Shown here: piece after piece, positions 19,104 through 28,591 of the stretch
Layout: each line of letters starts with the position of its first letter
Position numbering within the stretch: position 1 is the first letter of the stretch
Notes under the pieces: generated by a model
Databases searched by the model: none
What the model was told of the DNA's origin: nothing
Seen by the model: the letters and a program-made list of their open reading frames with translations, nothing else
Translations under genes and position numbers: made by a program
NCBI RefSeq assembly: GCF_001681715.1
Contig: NZ_LNWY01000014.1
Span: 1-64,000, forward strand
Direction of reading: 5' to 3'
DNA length: 64,000 nt
DNA from: Tritonibacter mobilis
GTDB taxonomy: Bacteria > Pseudomonadota > Alphaproteobacteria > Rhodobacterales > Rhodobacteraceae

Positions 19104-21575
19104 TCAGTCACGCGGCAAAATGCGTGTGACGCCGACGGCGGCAGCCCGCGCCAGATTTTCATCCAGAGACATCGGAATATATTCGCCGCGACGCCAATAT
19201 TGCGCCATGTCGTCGTAGTAGCGCGACAGGAAATGGCCCGATTGTCCGGTGGCGATGATAAAGACGGAACTATCAGGATCGGCAAAATCATAGACCCCGC
19301 GATAACCGGCTCCATGCACGTTATTAAAGGGCTCTGGCTCCTCACCGGAGGTCAAACCGCGCTGCAGGGTGTTATCTCCGCCACTGGTGGACTGGCGAAT
19401 ATTTACGAAATACCGCAGCAACGGCACGTCGCCTAGAACCTCGTGATCTTGGGTCGCCTGATGGGCATCCCCCCAGCGCAGGCTCTCTAGCGTGCTGCCG
19501 TAATTCTCGCTGATATAGACCAGCGCGTCATCCAGTGCGAGCCGCGCCATATCGGTGCAGCTTTCGATCGGTGCGCTTTGCGCGACATCGCACCAAGCAG
19601 ACGCACCATCTACATTGCGGAACACCCGTTCCAAGAACAATGGCTCTACTCGGGTATATGCATCAGCCAACGGGCCAAGATCATCTTCGATCAGGCGTTT
19701 TTGCAAAGCACGGACCCAACTTGCATAGATCAATGGTTCGGGCAGATGTTCGTTCATCTCGCCGTTCCACTCCGCCAGCAAGGACAGCGCGATATGGCGT
19801 TGTCGCTCTGGCGTGCCATCCGCAGCGGCTTCGCCAGTGAACCAAAGATCTGCGCCAATCAACGGCAAGAGGGTCTGAGCGCTGTAGGACACGGTATCAA
19901 GCTGCGCCTCGATAAAGCTGTCGCGGGTATGGACCTCGCGTCCTTGCATCAATTTGCGCCAACGATTGATCCGCTGGGTGTCGCCCCATGCGTAGGTCAC
20001 ATGGTTCGGAAAAGGGCGCTCGAGCAGCTTGTTGTTGGTATTGCCAAGAATACCGCCGCTGGGTGAGACAAACTCCGGGTTGGCCGCATAGGGCAGCCGC
20101 CCTTGCCAGCGGTTTTCACGCCGCCATCCTTGATTGGGCAAACGGCCCTGGCTTTGGTTGCGCAGATCGCGGTCGGGCATCACACCGATGGTTTTCAAGG
20201 CGATGGTCTCTTGATCCGCAAGCGTGACGTTCTGCGACGGCGCGATGAATTTCTCTCCGGCGTCAATGGCTTGCTGCACGTTCTCAGATCGCATCAAGTC
20301 CAACGCTGCCGTAATGGATGTGTCCTCACGCGACAGGGCAGTCCAGCCAAGGCTCACCACATGGCCGGGAGGCGTGATCGATGCGAGATCAAATAATGAG
20401 CCGGGCAACACGGGCCCATTTTCCGTCCATCGCAGGGTCAGCGTGAGCGGTGCACTGCCCTTGATCTGAACGATAGAGGGACGAGACGTGAATTCCTGAT
20501 AGCCGTTCGGGGTCAGGTATTCCTGCGGATTGTCAGGGTTGATCTTCTCGATAAACAGATCCTGGTCGTCCAGATAGGATGATGTCAGCCCCCAACCCAT
20601 TTTTTGCGACCGCCCGGTCAGCACCGCTGGAATACCTGGAATCGTGCCACCGATCACGCCACCCGTGCCGAGTTCGAGCCGCGCCAGATACCATGTGCCC
20701 GGCGCGGTCAGGGTCATATGCGGATCGTTTGCAAGCAGGGTGCCACCCGCAGCGGAGCGGCTGGGCGCCGCAGCCCATGCATTGGAAGCGCCGCCAAGGC
20801 CGCGCGGGGCAACTGGCATCAGTGCGGCATATTGCGGGTCAGCCAAATTAAGGCCATCTAATCCAGGAAACAGGCTGGTGTATTCCGGCAGCGTTGCGGT
20901 GCCAGATCCCGGCGCATCCGGCAGGATATCAAGCAGCCGTTTGGGGTCATCCAGCGCGATCGAGGTTTGGGCGCGCAGGATTTCTTCTTGCATGTTCGAA
21001 GACAGCTGCACCGCCATCAGTTTCATAATCGCGATACTGTCAGCTGGCTGCCATGGCGCAATCGGCATGTTAAACAGGAACATTTCCGGTGCGCCACGAC
21101 CAAGAGCATTCTCGTTTACTTCCTGAAGGCGCGCATTGACGCCCGCAGAATAAGCCGTCAGCGCGCGCAAAGCTTCGGGGCTTTGCGAGGATACGGAACT
21201 GCGCGCTGCGCCGTAAAGATCAAGGCGGCGCAAAAAACTGTCTGTTTTAACGGTGCGTGGGCCGAACACTTCTGACAGACGCCCTTGGGCAGTCCGCCGC
21301 ATCACTGCCATTTGCCAGAGTCGGTCTTGCGCATGGGCATAGCCCAACCCAAAAAACACATCCTCATCCGAAGCACCAAAGCTGCCAAAAATATGGGGAA
21401 CATTGGCATTGTCGCGCACAATCTCGACCGGAGCAGTGGGGCCGGGTAGGGCGATTTCCTTATTGTACTCCGGCAGGCTTTGCGCCGCCAAAAAATAGAC
21501 CAGGATCGCCCCCAGAACCCCAAGCAGAATCGTGCCGGCTGTCAGGCGTAGGAGCCAGCGGAAAAGGCGTGCCAT
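19104..21575 (-). CDS. Penicillin acylase-family Ntn hydrolase
   Basis: An 823-residue N-terminal-nucleophile hydrolase of the penicillin acylase family. Relatives cleave the amide bond of beta-lactams or of acyl-homoserine lactones. One N-terminal hydrophobic segment (about residues 8-28) anchors or exports it. The autoprocessing site is near residue 260, where GGASNAWAAAP supplies the Ser that becomes the nucleophile of the beta subunit; the alpha region contains ...GFGYAHAQDRLWQM-like sequence. The real start is taken at MARLFRWLLRL, because the open frame further upstream has no homology-like sequence. Substrate is unknown; quorum-signal degradation is one possibility, not shown. Confidence 0.88.
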   Translation of the reverse strand: MARLFRWLLRLTAGTILLGVLGAILVYFLAAQSLPEYNKEIALPGPTAPVEIVRDNANVPHIFGSFGASDEDVFFGLGYAHAQDRLWQMAVMRRTAQGRLSEVFGPRTVKTDSFLRRLDLYGAARSSVSSQSPEALRALTAYSAGVNARLQEVNENALGRGAPEMFLFNMPIAPWQPADSIAIMKLMAVQLSSNMQEEILRAQTSIALDDPKRLLDILPDAPGSGTATLPEYTSLFPGLDGLNLADPQYAALMPVAPRGLGGASNAWAAAPSRSAAGGTLLANDPHMTLTAPGTWYLARLELGTGGVIGGTIPGIPAVLTGRSQKMGWGLTSSYLDDQDLFIEKINPDNPQEYLTPNGYQEFTSRPSIVQIKGSAPLTLTLRWTENGPVLPGSLFDLASITPPGHVVSLGWTALSREDTSITAALDLMRSENVQQAIDAGEKFIAPSQNVTLADQETIALKTIGVMPDRDLRNQSQGRLPNQGWRRENRWQGRLPYAANPEFVSPSGGILGNTNNKLLERPFPNHVTYAWGDTQRINRWRKLMQGREVHTRDSFIEAQLDTVSYSAQTLLPLIGADLWFTGEAAADGTPERQRHIALSLLAEWNGEMNEHLPEPLIYASWVRALQKRLIEDDLGPLADAYTRVEPLFLERVFRNVDGASAWCDVAQSAPIESCTDMARLALDDALVYISENYGSTLESLRWGDAHQATQDHEVLGDVPLLRYFVNIRQSTSGGDNTLQRGLTSGEEPEPFNNVHGAGYRGVYDFADPDSSVFIIATGQSGHFLSRYYDDMAQYWRRGEYIPMSLDENLARAAAVGVTRILPRD

Positions 21576-21689
21576 TCGTTGTCTATTCCCTTGGTATTTC
21601 GGTGTTTGTTGCCAAGCCGCATTGCGCTTTAGGCCGGTGCTGCTAGGGTTGGCGCCAACATATGCGAAGACAGAACAGGGGGAAAGGAC

Positions 21690-22562
21690 ATGGCAAAAAT
21701 TGCGTTCCTTGGATTGGGCGTCATGGGCTATCCAATGGCGGCACATCTGCAAAAGGCAGGGCATTCTGTAACCGTTTACAACCGTACAAGCGCAAAGGCG
21801 GAAAGTTGGGCAAGCGAGACAGGCGGCAGTTTCGCGCCGACACCTAAATCAGCCGCGGAAGGTGCGGATTTCGTGATGGCCTGCGTGGGCAACGATGACG
21901 ATCTGCGGTCAGTCTGTTTGGGCGATGACGGTGCTTTTGCGGGAATGAAGGCAGGAGCAATCTTTGTCGATCATACCACCGTCTCGGCGCAAGTGACTGC
22001 GCAGCTTTATAGTGCTGCAAAAAAATCAGGGATCGGTTTTGTCGACGCACCTATTTCCGGCGGCCAGGCGGGTGCCGAAAATGGTGTCTTGTCGATCATG
22101 TGCGGAGGAGACGCTGACCATTTTGACAAGGCTGCCCCCGTCATGGAGGCATATTCACGCATTTGCCGCCGTATCGGCGAGAGCGGTGCGGGGCAAATGA
22201 CCAAGATGTGCAACCAGATCGCAATTGCAGGGCTGGTACAGGGTCTGAGCGAAGCGCTCCATTTTGCAGAAAAAGCGGGTCTTGATGGGCGTGCGGTGGT
22301 TGAGGTGATTAGTCAGGGAGCCGCAGGCAGTTGGCAAATGGCCAATCGCTATGAGACCATGCTTGACGATCACTTTGATCATGGTTTTGCGGTGGACTGG
22401 ATGCGCAAGGATCTCGGGATCTGTCTCGACACAGGAGATGATATTGGCGCGAGCCTGCCGGTGACCGCGCTCGTCGATCAGTTCTACAAGGACGTGCAAA
22501 AGCTCGGCGGTGGCCGTTGGGACACCTCTTCTCTTATCAAACGTCTGCGCGCGATGGGCTGA
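21690..22562 (+). CDS. Beta-hydroxyacid dehydrogenase (3-hydroxyisobutyrate dehydrogenase-like)
   Basis: A 290-residue NAD(P)-dependent oxidoreductase of the beta-hydroxyacid dehydrogenase family. The N-terminal Rossmann fold has GLGVMGYPMAAHL (residues 8-20). The substrate-binding signature is DAPISGGQAGAENG, and the catalytic lysine is in GAGQMTKMCNQ. Relatives oxidise 3-hydroxyisobutyrate in valine breakdown, or reduce tartronate semialdehyde or succinic semialdehyde. No neighbouring pathway genes fix the substrate. A SD-like GGGGAAAGG precedes the ATG, and a terminator follows the stop. Confidence 0.88.
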   Translation: MAKIAFLGLGVMGYPMAAHLQKAGHSVTVYNRTSAKAESWASETGGSFAPTPKSAAEGADFVMACVGNDDDLRSVCLGDDGAFAGMKAGAIFVDHTTVSAQVTAQLYSAAKKSGIGFVDAPISGGQAGAENGVLSIMCGGDADHFDKAAPVMEAYSRICRRIGESGAGQMTKMCNQIAIAGLVQGLSEALHFAEKAGLDGRAVVEVISQGAAGSWQMANRYETMLDDHFDHGFAVDWMRKDLGICLDTGDDIGASLPVTALVDQFYKDVQKLGGGRWDTSSLIKRLRAMG

Positions 22563-22568
22563 AACAAC

Positions 22569-22596
22569 AAAGCCTCCCTAAATGAAGGGAGGCTTT
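22569..22596 (+). terminator. Rho-independent terminator
   Basis: AAAGCCTCCCT (22569-22579) pairs with AGGGAGGCTTT (22586-22596) over a six-base loop, followed by TTTT. It lies seven bases past the dehydrogenase stop and is also placed to end the convergent SYLF gene. Confidence 0.85.
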
Positions 22597-22619
22597 TATC
22601 TATCTGATATTTATGAATA

Positions 22620-23192
22620 TCAGGGGATAATGCGCGTATATTTGGAGCCTTCGATGGTGGCACCGATGCGAATGCCTGCCTGACCAAACACCGCAGCAAC
22701 AACCGGCGCCGTCAGCGTGTTGGTGTCAGCGGTCAATGCATCGCCTTCATCCATCACGACATATTCAAGATCTGCACCGGCGGTCCAACCGGAGGAGCGG
22801 CGGAAACGGGCCAAAGCGGCATCGGTCATAAAGAACAGCACATGCGAATATTGCTGCGCGCCCATTTGCAGACCGGCATTGCCCTTGAGTGCCGCGTAGT
22901 AATCAACGGTCGCGCCATTGATCCGCAGCGCACCGCGTCCATAGGCCCCGCCAAAAATAAACCCGGCCTCAGTGACGAGCGGCATCACCAGCATACCGGC
23001 CGATTTACTGGCAAGATCGCGCGTGCCGGGGTAACGGTCATACATTTGGTTGAGCGTTGCATTCACTCGTGCGTCGATTTTCACATCATTTGTGTTGCCA
23101 ATACCATTGCTACACGCGGCGGTTGCACCAATGGCGGCGAGACCGGTTGCGGTAAACGCACGTCGGGAAAGACGAGATTTAGAAGTGTCCAT
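22620..23192 (-). CDS. SYLF/YSC84-domain lipoprotein
   Basis: A 190-residue protein with a possible Tat motif SRRAF (residues 9-13), a hydrophobic segment and a cysteine in GATAAC (C27) suited to lipoprotein processing, so it is probably attached to the membrane from the periplasm. The rest matches the SYLF (YSC84-related) domain: AGMLVMPLVTEAGFIFGGAYGRGAL and the following GNAGLQMGAQQYSH. SYLF domains bind phosphoinositides in eukaryotes; bacterial members have no agreed function. It is convergent with the dehydrogenase and upstream of nothing obviously related. Confidence 0.82.
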   Translation of the reverse strand: MDTSKSRLSRRAFTATGLAAIGATAACSNGIGNTNDVKIDARVNATLNQMYDRYPGTRDLASKSAGMLVMPLVTEAGFIFGGAYGRGALRINGATVDYYAALKGNAGLQMGAQQYSHVLFFMTDAALARFRRSSGWTAGADLEYVVMDEGDALTADTNTLTAPVVAAVFGQAGIRIGATIEGSKYTRIIP

Positions 23193-23291
23193 TTTGATAC
23201 CTGCTCATGGAATTTAGCGCTTAATACGCCTTGTTTGGCGACACTATATGCATAATCCGCGTGGCTGTCATGTCGAAGACTGTCAAATTGA

Positions 23292-23316
23292 GCAGGTTCC
23301 TGCCGGGGGAACCTGC
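23292..23316 (-). terminator. Likely hemB terminator hairpin
   Basis: GCAGGTTCC (23292-23300) and GGAACCTGC (23308-23316) form a 9-bp stem with a seven-base loop just past the hemB stop on the minus strand. The following T-run is weak (TCAATTTG), so it may act as an imperfect terminator or an RNA 3'-end stabiliser. Confidence 0.5.
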
Positions 23317-23324
23317 CGTACCGC

Positions 23325-24323
23325 TTATCCCTGCAGCAACCGGGCCACTTGCGGGGCGAAATATGTCAATACACCATCGCAACCGGCACGGCGAAAGGCC
23401 ATCAGGCTTTCTAGCATGACTTTCTCACCATCGATCCAGCCATTGAGCGCAGCGGCCTGGATCATCGCGTATTCGCCAGAGACCTGATAGGCGAAGGTGG
23501 GAACCGAGAACTCTTCTTTTACACGGTGACAGATATCGAGATATGGCAGACCGGGTTTCACCATGACCATATCCGCCCCTTCGCGCAGATCGCGGGCGAT
23601 CATACGCATGGCTTCGTTGGTATTGGCAGGGTCCATTTGGTAGGTCTTCTTATCCCCGGTCAGCGCACCCGATGCTCCCACCGCATCACGGAATGGGCCA
23701 TAAAACCCGGAGGCGTATTTTGCGGAATAAGATAGGATCGTAACGTTCTGAAATCCCTTGCTTTCAAGCGCGGACCGCATCGCGCCGATACGACCATCCA
23801 TCATATCTGAAGGGCCAATGATATCGGCGCCAGCTTCGGCTTGCGCCATCGTCATCTTGACCAGGGCCTCAACGGTTTCGTCATTGCGAATTTCGCCATC
23901 AATCACAAAGCCATCATGACCGTTGATGTTATAGGGATCGAGCGCCACGTCGGTCATCACTGCAAGGTCAGGCACCGCTGCCTTGATCCCGCGAATGGCC
24001 CGATTGCAGAGATTTTCAGGGTTCCACGCCTCAGCGCAATCCTCTGTTTTTAGCGAGGGATCAGTATACGGAAAGAGGCAGATCGCCGGAATGCCGAGCG
24101 CGTGGGCATCAATCGCGGCCTCAACGACTTTATCCACGGATCGACGCACCACGCCGGGCATGGAGGGAACGGGTTCCTCGATACCTTCTCCGTCGCGTAC
24201 AAAAACGGGCCAGATCAAATCATTCACCGACAGTTCATTCTCTCGCGTCAGGTTGCGCACTGCGGCTGAGGCACGCAGGCGACGAGGGCGGGAAGCGGGG
24301 AAAGGCGCGCTGACGTAGGGCAT
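23325..24323 (-). CDS. hemB: Delta-aminolevulinic acid dehydratase (porphobilinogen synthase)
   Basis: Joins two molecules of aminolevulinate into porphobilinogen for haem and tetrapyrroles. At 332 residues it has normal length. The active-site lysines lie in SYSAKYASGFYGPFRDA and MVKPGLPYLDI. The usual zinc-binding cysteine cluster is replaced: the region reads DVALDPYNINGHDG (residues 125-138), with Ala and Asp where zinc enzymes have Cys. This is the magnesium-type site known from other alphaproteobacteria. It stands alone in its transcript, with a short upstream gap shared with the membrane protein gene at 24501. Confidence 0.96.
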   Translation of the reverse strand: MPYVSAPFPASRPRRLRASAAVRNLTRENELSVNDLIWPVFVRDGEGIEEPVPSMPGVVRRSVDKVVEAAIDAHALGIPAICLFPYTDPSLKTEDCAEAWNPENLCNRAIRGIKAAVPDLAVMTDVALDPYNINGHDGFVIDGEIRNDETVEALVKMTMAQAEAGADIIGPSDMMDGRIGAMRSALESKGFQNVTILSYSAKYASGFYGPFRDAVGASGALTGDKKTYQMDPANTNEAMRMIARDLREGADMVMVKPGLPYLDICHRVKEEFSVPTFAYQVSGEYAMIQAAALNGWIDGEKVMLESLMAFRRAGCDGVLTYFAPQVARLLQG

Positions 24324-24500
24324 CTGGGTCTCTTACACTGTTCTGGTGCTTATGGGTTGCATGGAACAGAGGTGTTCACAAGTGCCCGATCCGCGCATTT
24401 CTGACGCAGCAGTACTTGTGTCGCAGGGCGTGGCGATGGATACAGGGCGGGTGCGCAGATATGCACCACGGACAATAACCTATCAGGGAATAAACGCGCC

Positions 24501-25022
24501 TTGGATCTGTTTAGTATCATCTTCGAACTGATTGACCTTCGGTCGTTTTCTAATCTGTGGTACTGGATTGCGCTGGCGGTGTTATGGTCCTCAGCCAGCC
24601 ATTGGGTACTTGGTGTTCCCTTTGACATGGTTGGACGGGCCGCAAAACACGGTGGCGAGGCGGCGCAAGATTTGCAGGATGCTGTTCGTATCCAGGTGAA
24701 CAGGCTGATATATATCTCTGATGTATCAGGATTTATCCTGACAGCATTTGCGTTTTTTGCAGTGACGACATTGCTGATGCTCGGGTTTGTGTATCACGTT
24801 GAATTTGCGCAAGCCGTGGTGCTGATGTTGCTGCCGATGTATATCGTGGGGTTCATAAATTTGCGCACTGCACGAGCATTGCGGGCACCTCACGATGACG
24901 AAGCTCTGCGCAAGAGGCTGACGCACACGCGGATTATGATCCAATTGGTTGGTGTCGCGTCCATCTTTGTGACAGCCCTTTGGGGTATGTATCAAAATTT
25001 GACAATCGGCGTGCTCGGCTGA
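24501..25022 (+). CDS. Small conserved inner-membrane protein, function unknown
   Basis: A 173-residue protein with about four hydrophobic segments: residues 20-40, 78-98, 100-122 and 148-165. A charged stretch (HGGEAAQDLQDAVRIQV) lies between the first two, and a basic loop (RTARALRAPHDDEALRKRL) precedes the last. I recognise the type as a conserved roseobacter protein but know no firm function. The start is a TTG at 24501 with AGGGA eleven bases upstream; a later ATG would remove most of the first segment. It sits 29 bases upstream of mfd in the same direction, so the two may be co-transcribed. Confidence 0.65.
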   Translation: MDLFSIIFELIDLRSFSNLWYWIALAVLWSSASHWVLGVPFDMVGRAAKHGGEAAQDLQDAVRIQVNRLIYISDVSGFILTAFAFFAVTTLLMLGFVYHVEFAQAVVLMLLPMYIVGFINLRTARALRAPHDDEALRKRLTHTRIMIQLVGVASIFVTALWGMYQNLTIGVLG

Positions 25023-25051
25023 GCGGCGAACACGAAGAACAAGGAAGACTC

Positions 25052-28000
25052 ATGTCACAGCAATCCGTCGTCATGGGGGGCGCGCCCGAAGGGTTCGACG
25101 CGCGTCTGGTTCTGAAGGAAATGACGCGCGGTGGTAAACCGGTGCTGCATATCGCGCGCGATGACAAACGGATGGAGGCAATGCGATCCGCGCTGCGGTT
25201 TGTTGCGCCTGACGTTCCCGTTGTCATTTTTCCCGGCTGGGATTGTCTGCCGTATGATCGCGTGTCTCCAAACGCAGATATCTCTGCGGCGCGGATGGCG
25301 ACGCTTGCGGCTTTGGTGCATGGGCTGCCACAGCAGTTCATCTTGCTCACCACGCTCAACGCAGCCATGCAACGTGTCCCGGCGCGGGAAGTTCTGAAAG
25401 AGGCTGCGTTCTCTGCGCGCGTGAACTCCAGAATAGATGAAGATGCACTCCGCAGGTTCCTGGTTCGTATGGGGTTTTCACAAAGCCCAACTGTGATGGA
25501 ACCCGGTGACTACGCTGTGCGTGGCGGCATTATCGATATCTTTCCACCGGGAGAAAGTGGCCCGGTGCGGTTGGATCTGTTCGGCGACACCTTGGATGGT
25601 GCGCGTCGGTTTGATCCCGCCACCCAACGTACGACAGAAAAACTCGATCTGGTGGAACTGGCCCCGGTGTCTGAGGTCATCCTTGACGAGGCCGCCATCA
25701 CGCGTTTTCGCCAGAACTACCGCATTGAGTTTGGGGCAGCTGGCAGTGATGATCCGCTCTATGAGGCCGTAAGTGCCGGTCGCAAACATCAGGGGATGGA
25801 GCATTGGCTGCCGTTTTTCCATGAGCGGCTGGAGACATTGTTCGACTACCTGCCCGGAGCCACGGTCACATTGGATGATCAACTGACGCCCGCGCGGGTG
25901 GCGCGTTGGGACAGTATCGTTGACCAATATGAAACTCGCAAAATCGCGATGGACACCAAGGGACGGATGGATTCGGTCTATAAGCCGACACCCCCGAAGA
26001 ACCTGTACCTTGATGAGGCCGCATGGAGCGACCAGATCAGCGCGCACCGCGCGGTGCAGTTTCATCCCCTGCCGCAGGCGTCTGGTCCCGGCGTGGTGGA
26101 TGCTGGCGGGCGCATCGGGCGCAACTTTGCACCTGAACGCCAGCAAGAAAGTATAAGCCTTTTTGGTGCCTTGGCGGACCATATTAAAGCAAAGCTGACC
26201 AAAGGGCCGGTGATTGTCGCCTCTTATTCAGAAGGTGCGCGCGAAAGGTTGAGCGGCCTGATCGAGGATGAAGGGCTAGCTGAGACAATCGCGGTTTCTG
26301 ATGGGCGCAGGATTGGCAAAGCGGGTCTGCATCTGGCCGTCTGGGCGCTGGAGCACGGGTTCGAAGCGCCTGATATGACGGTAATTTCCGAGCAAGACGT
26401 GCTCGGTGATCGCCTGATCCGAAAACCCAAACGCCGCCGCAAAGCCGAGAATTTCCTGACCGAGGCGCAATCGCTCTCTCCGGGGGATCTTGTTGTCCAT
26501 GTCGATCACGGCATTGGTCGTTACATCGGGCTGGAGGTGGTTACAGCCGCCGGTGCAGCACATGAGTGTTTGTTGCTGGAATATGCCGAAGAATCAAAGC
26601 TCTATTTGCCAGTTGAGAATATCGAACTGCTGTCCAAATACGGTCATGACGAAGGGCTGTTGGACAAGCTTGGCGGCGGCGCATGGCAGGCTAAAAAGGC
26701 ACGCCTGAAGGAGCGTATTCGCGAGATGGCGGATCGATTGATCCGTATTGCCGCCGAACGCGCATTGCGCAAAGCGCCAGCCATGGATCCACCGCCGCAC
26801 GCATGGGAGGAGTTCTCGGCACGGTTCCCTTATCAGGAAACCGACGATCAGCTGCGGGCCATTGAGGACGTGATGAGTGATCTGAACTCTGGCCAGCCGA
26901 TGGATCGCCTGATCTGCGGCGATGTGGGCTTTGGTAAGACAGAAGTGGCGATGCGCGCCGCCTTTGTCGCAGCAATGTCTGGGCTACAGGTCGCCATTGT
27001 TGCCCCGACCACATTGCTCGCCCGTCAGCACGCGGCTGGTTTCAAAGAGAGGTTTAGAGGATTTCCTCTAGAAGTCAGGCAGCTATCGCGGTTTGTTCCC
27101 GCAAAAGAAGCCAGTCAAACGCGCGAGGGTCTGGCCAAAGGTACGGTTGATATCGTTGTCGGCACCCATGCGTTGCTGGCCAAGAACATTCGCTTTCAAA
27201 ATCTTGGCCTTCTGATCATTGATGAGGAACAGCATTTTGGCGTGGCTCACAAGGAGCGCCTGAAACAGCTCAGATCCGATATTCATGTGCTCACCCTGAC
27301 CGCAACACCAATTCCGCGCACACTTCAACTTAGCCTCACAGGGGTGCGTGATCTTTCGATTATTGGGACACCGCCCGTGGATCGCCTTGCCATTCGCACA
27401 TATGTGACGGAGTTCGATGCCATTACCATTCGCGAGGCGCTGCTGCGGGAACACTATCGCGGTGGGCAGAGTTTCTACGTGGTGCCGCGGATCTCTGATT
27501 TGCCGGAAATTGAGGCCTTCCTTCAGGAGCAACTGCCGGAGCTTAGCTATGTGGTGGCAAACGGTCAGATGGCGGCAGGGGAACTCGACGACCGGATGAA
27601 CGCCTTTTACGACGGGAAATACGATGTCCTGCTGGCGACGACGATTGTGGAATCTGGTCTCGATATCCCGACCGCCAACACGATGGTGGTGCATCGCGCA
27701 GATATGTTCGGGTTGGCTCAGCTCTATCAAATCCGGGGGCGTGTTGGACGCTCAAAGACGCGCGCCTATGCGTATCTCACCACAAAACCGCGCCAGAAGC
27801 TGACTGATAGCGCAGAAAAACGTCTGCGTGTTTTGGGATCTCTCGATACTCTAGGAGCAGGATTTACTCTTGCATCTCAGGACCTTGATATCCGGGGTGC
27901 AGGTAACTTGCTGGGGGAAGAACAGTCCGGCCAGATGCGCGATGTTGGCTATGAGCTTTACCAGTCGATGCTCGAAGAGGCGATCGCCAAGATCAAATCC

Positions 28001-28507
28001 GGAGAGGTCGAGGGGCTGGTCGAGGGAGATGAACAATGGGCGCCGCAGATTAATCTCGGGGTGCCGGTCCTCATTCCGGAAACCTATGTTCCAGATCTGG
28101 ACGTGCGACTGGGGCTCTACCGCCGTCTGTCGTCACTGACATCAAAAGTCGAACTGGAGGGGTTTGCCGCCGAGCTGATTGACCGATTTGGGAAATTGCC
28201 TAAGGAGGTCAATACGTTGATGCTTGTTGTTCGGATTAAGGCGATGTGCAAAAAGGCAGGTATTGCCAAGCTGGATGGCGGGCCCAAAGGCGCGACCATT
28301 CAGTTCCACAACGACAAGTTCGCCTCTCCGCAAGGCCTTGTCGAGTTCATTCAGTCGCAGGATGGTTTGGCGAAGGTGAAGGATAATAAGATCGTTGTCC
28401 GCCGTGACTGGCGTAAAGACAGCGATAAGATCAAAGGTGCGTTTGCGATTGCGCGGGATCTGGCAGAGAAGATCGTCGCAGAACGTAAGAAAGCCAAAAC
28501 GAGCTGA
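25052..28507 (+). CDS. mfd: Transcription-repair coupling factor Mfd
   Basis: ATP-driven translocase that removes stalled RNA polymerase from damaged DNA and recruits UvrA; 1151 residues, normal for the family. The N-terminal UvrB-like domain is followed by the RNA polymerase-interacting region (GDLVVHVDHGIGRYIGLE). The SF2 helicase core has Walker A GDVGFGKTEVAM near residue 625 and the DEEQ box (IIDEEQHFGV), then helicase motifs through QIRGRVGRS. The TRCF domain forms the C-terminus. The ATG at 25052 has AAGGAAG at the right distance. Confidence 0.97.
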   Translation: MSQQSVVMGGAPEGFDARLVLKEMTRGGKPVLHIARDDKRMEAMRSALRFVAPDVPVVIFPGWDCLPYDRVSPNADISAARMATLAALVHGLPQQFILLTTLNAAMQRVPAREVLKEAAFSARVNSRIDEDALRRFLVRMGFSQSPTVMEPGDYAVRGGIIDIFPPGESGPVRLDLFGDTLDGARRFDPATQRTTEKLDLVELAPVSEVILDEAAITRFRQNYRIEFGAAGSDDPLYEAVSAGRKHQGMEHWLPFFHERLETLFDYLPGATVTLDDQLTPARVARWDSIVDQYETRKIAMDTKGRMDSVYKPTPPKNLYLDEAAWSDQISAHRAVQFHPLPQASGPGVVDAGGRIGRNFAPERQQESISLFGALADHIKAKLTKGPVIVASYSEGARERLSGLIEDEGLAETIAVSDGRRIGKAGLHLAVWALEHGFEAPDMTVISEQDVLGDRLIRKPKRRRKAENFLTEAQSLSPGDLVVHVDHGIGRYIGLEVVTAAGAAHECLLLEYAEESKLYLPVENIELLSKYGHDEGLLDKLGGGAWQAKKARLKERIREMADRLIRIAAERALRKAPAMDPPPHAWEEFSARFPYQETDDQLRAIEDVMSDLNSGQPMDRLICGDVGFGKTEVAMRAAFVAAMSGLQVAIVAPTTLLARQHAAGFKERFRGFPLEVRQLSRFVPAKEASQTREGLAKGTVDIVVGTHALLAKNIRFQNLGLLIIDEEQHFGVAHKERLKQLRSDIHVLTLTATPIPRTLQLSLTGVRDLSIIGTPPVDRLAIRTYVTEFDAITIREALLREHYRGGQSFYVVPRISDLPEIEAFLQEQLPELSYVVANGQMAAGELDDRMNAFYDGKYDVLLATTIVESGLDIPTANTMVVHRADMFGLAQLYQIRGRVGRSKTRAYAYLTTKPRQKLTDSAEKRLRVLGSLDTLGAGFTLASQDLDIRGAGNLLGEEQSGQMRDVGYELYQSMLEEAIAKIKSGEVEGLVEGDEQWAPQINLGVPVLIPETYVPDLDVRLGLYRRLSSLTSKVELEGFAAELIDRFGKLPKEVNTLMLVVRIKAMCKKAGIAKLDGGPKGATIQFHNDKFASPQGLVEFIQSQDGLAKVKDNKIVVRRDWRKDSDKIKGAFAIARDLAEKIVAERKKAKTS

Positions 28508-28551
28508 TATCGCCCTATAAATGTCACGCAACGCATTGTGAAAAATATAAA

Positions 28552-28589
28552 AAGCCCCTCGCAGGTTCCGACAGCGAGGGGCTTTTTTT
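28552..28589. terminator. Rho-independent terminator after mfd
   Basis: AAGCCCCTCGC (28552-28562) pairs with GCGAGGGGCTT (28574-28584), followed by a T-run to 28589. The minus-strand reading also has a T-rich tail, so it can end both mfd and the convergent MFS gene. Confidence 0.9.
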
Positions 28590-28591
28590 GT

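Noticed and set aside
24324-24500. Possible riboswitch before hemB or the membrane protein
   Set aside because: The 177-base gap shows no recognisable aptamer core or terminator/antiterminator pair.
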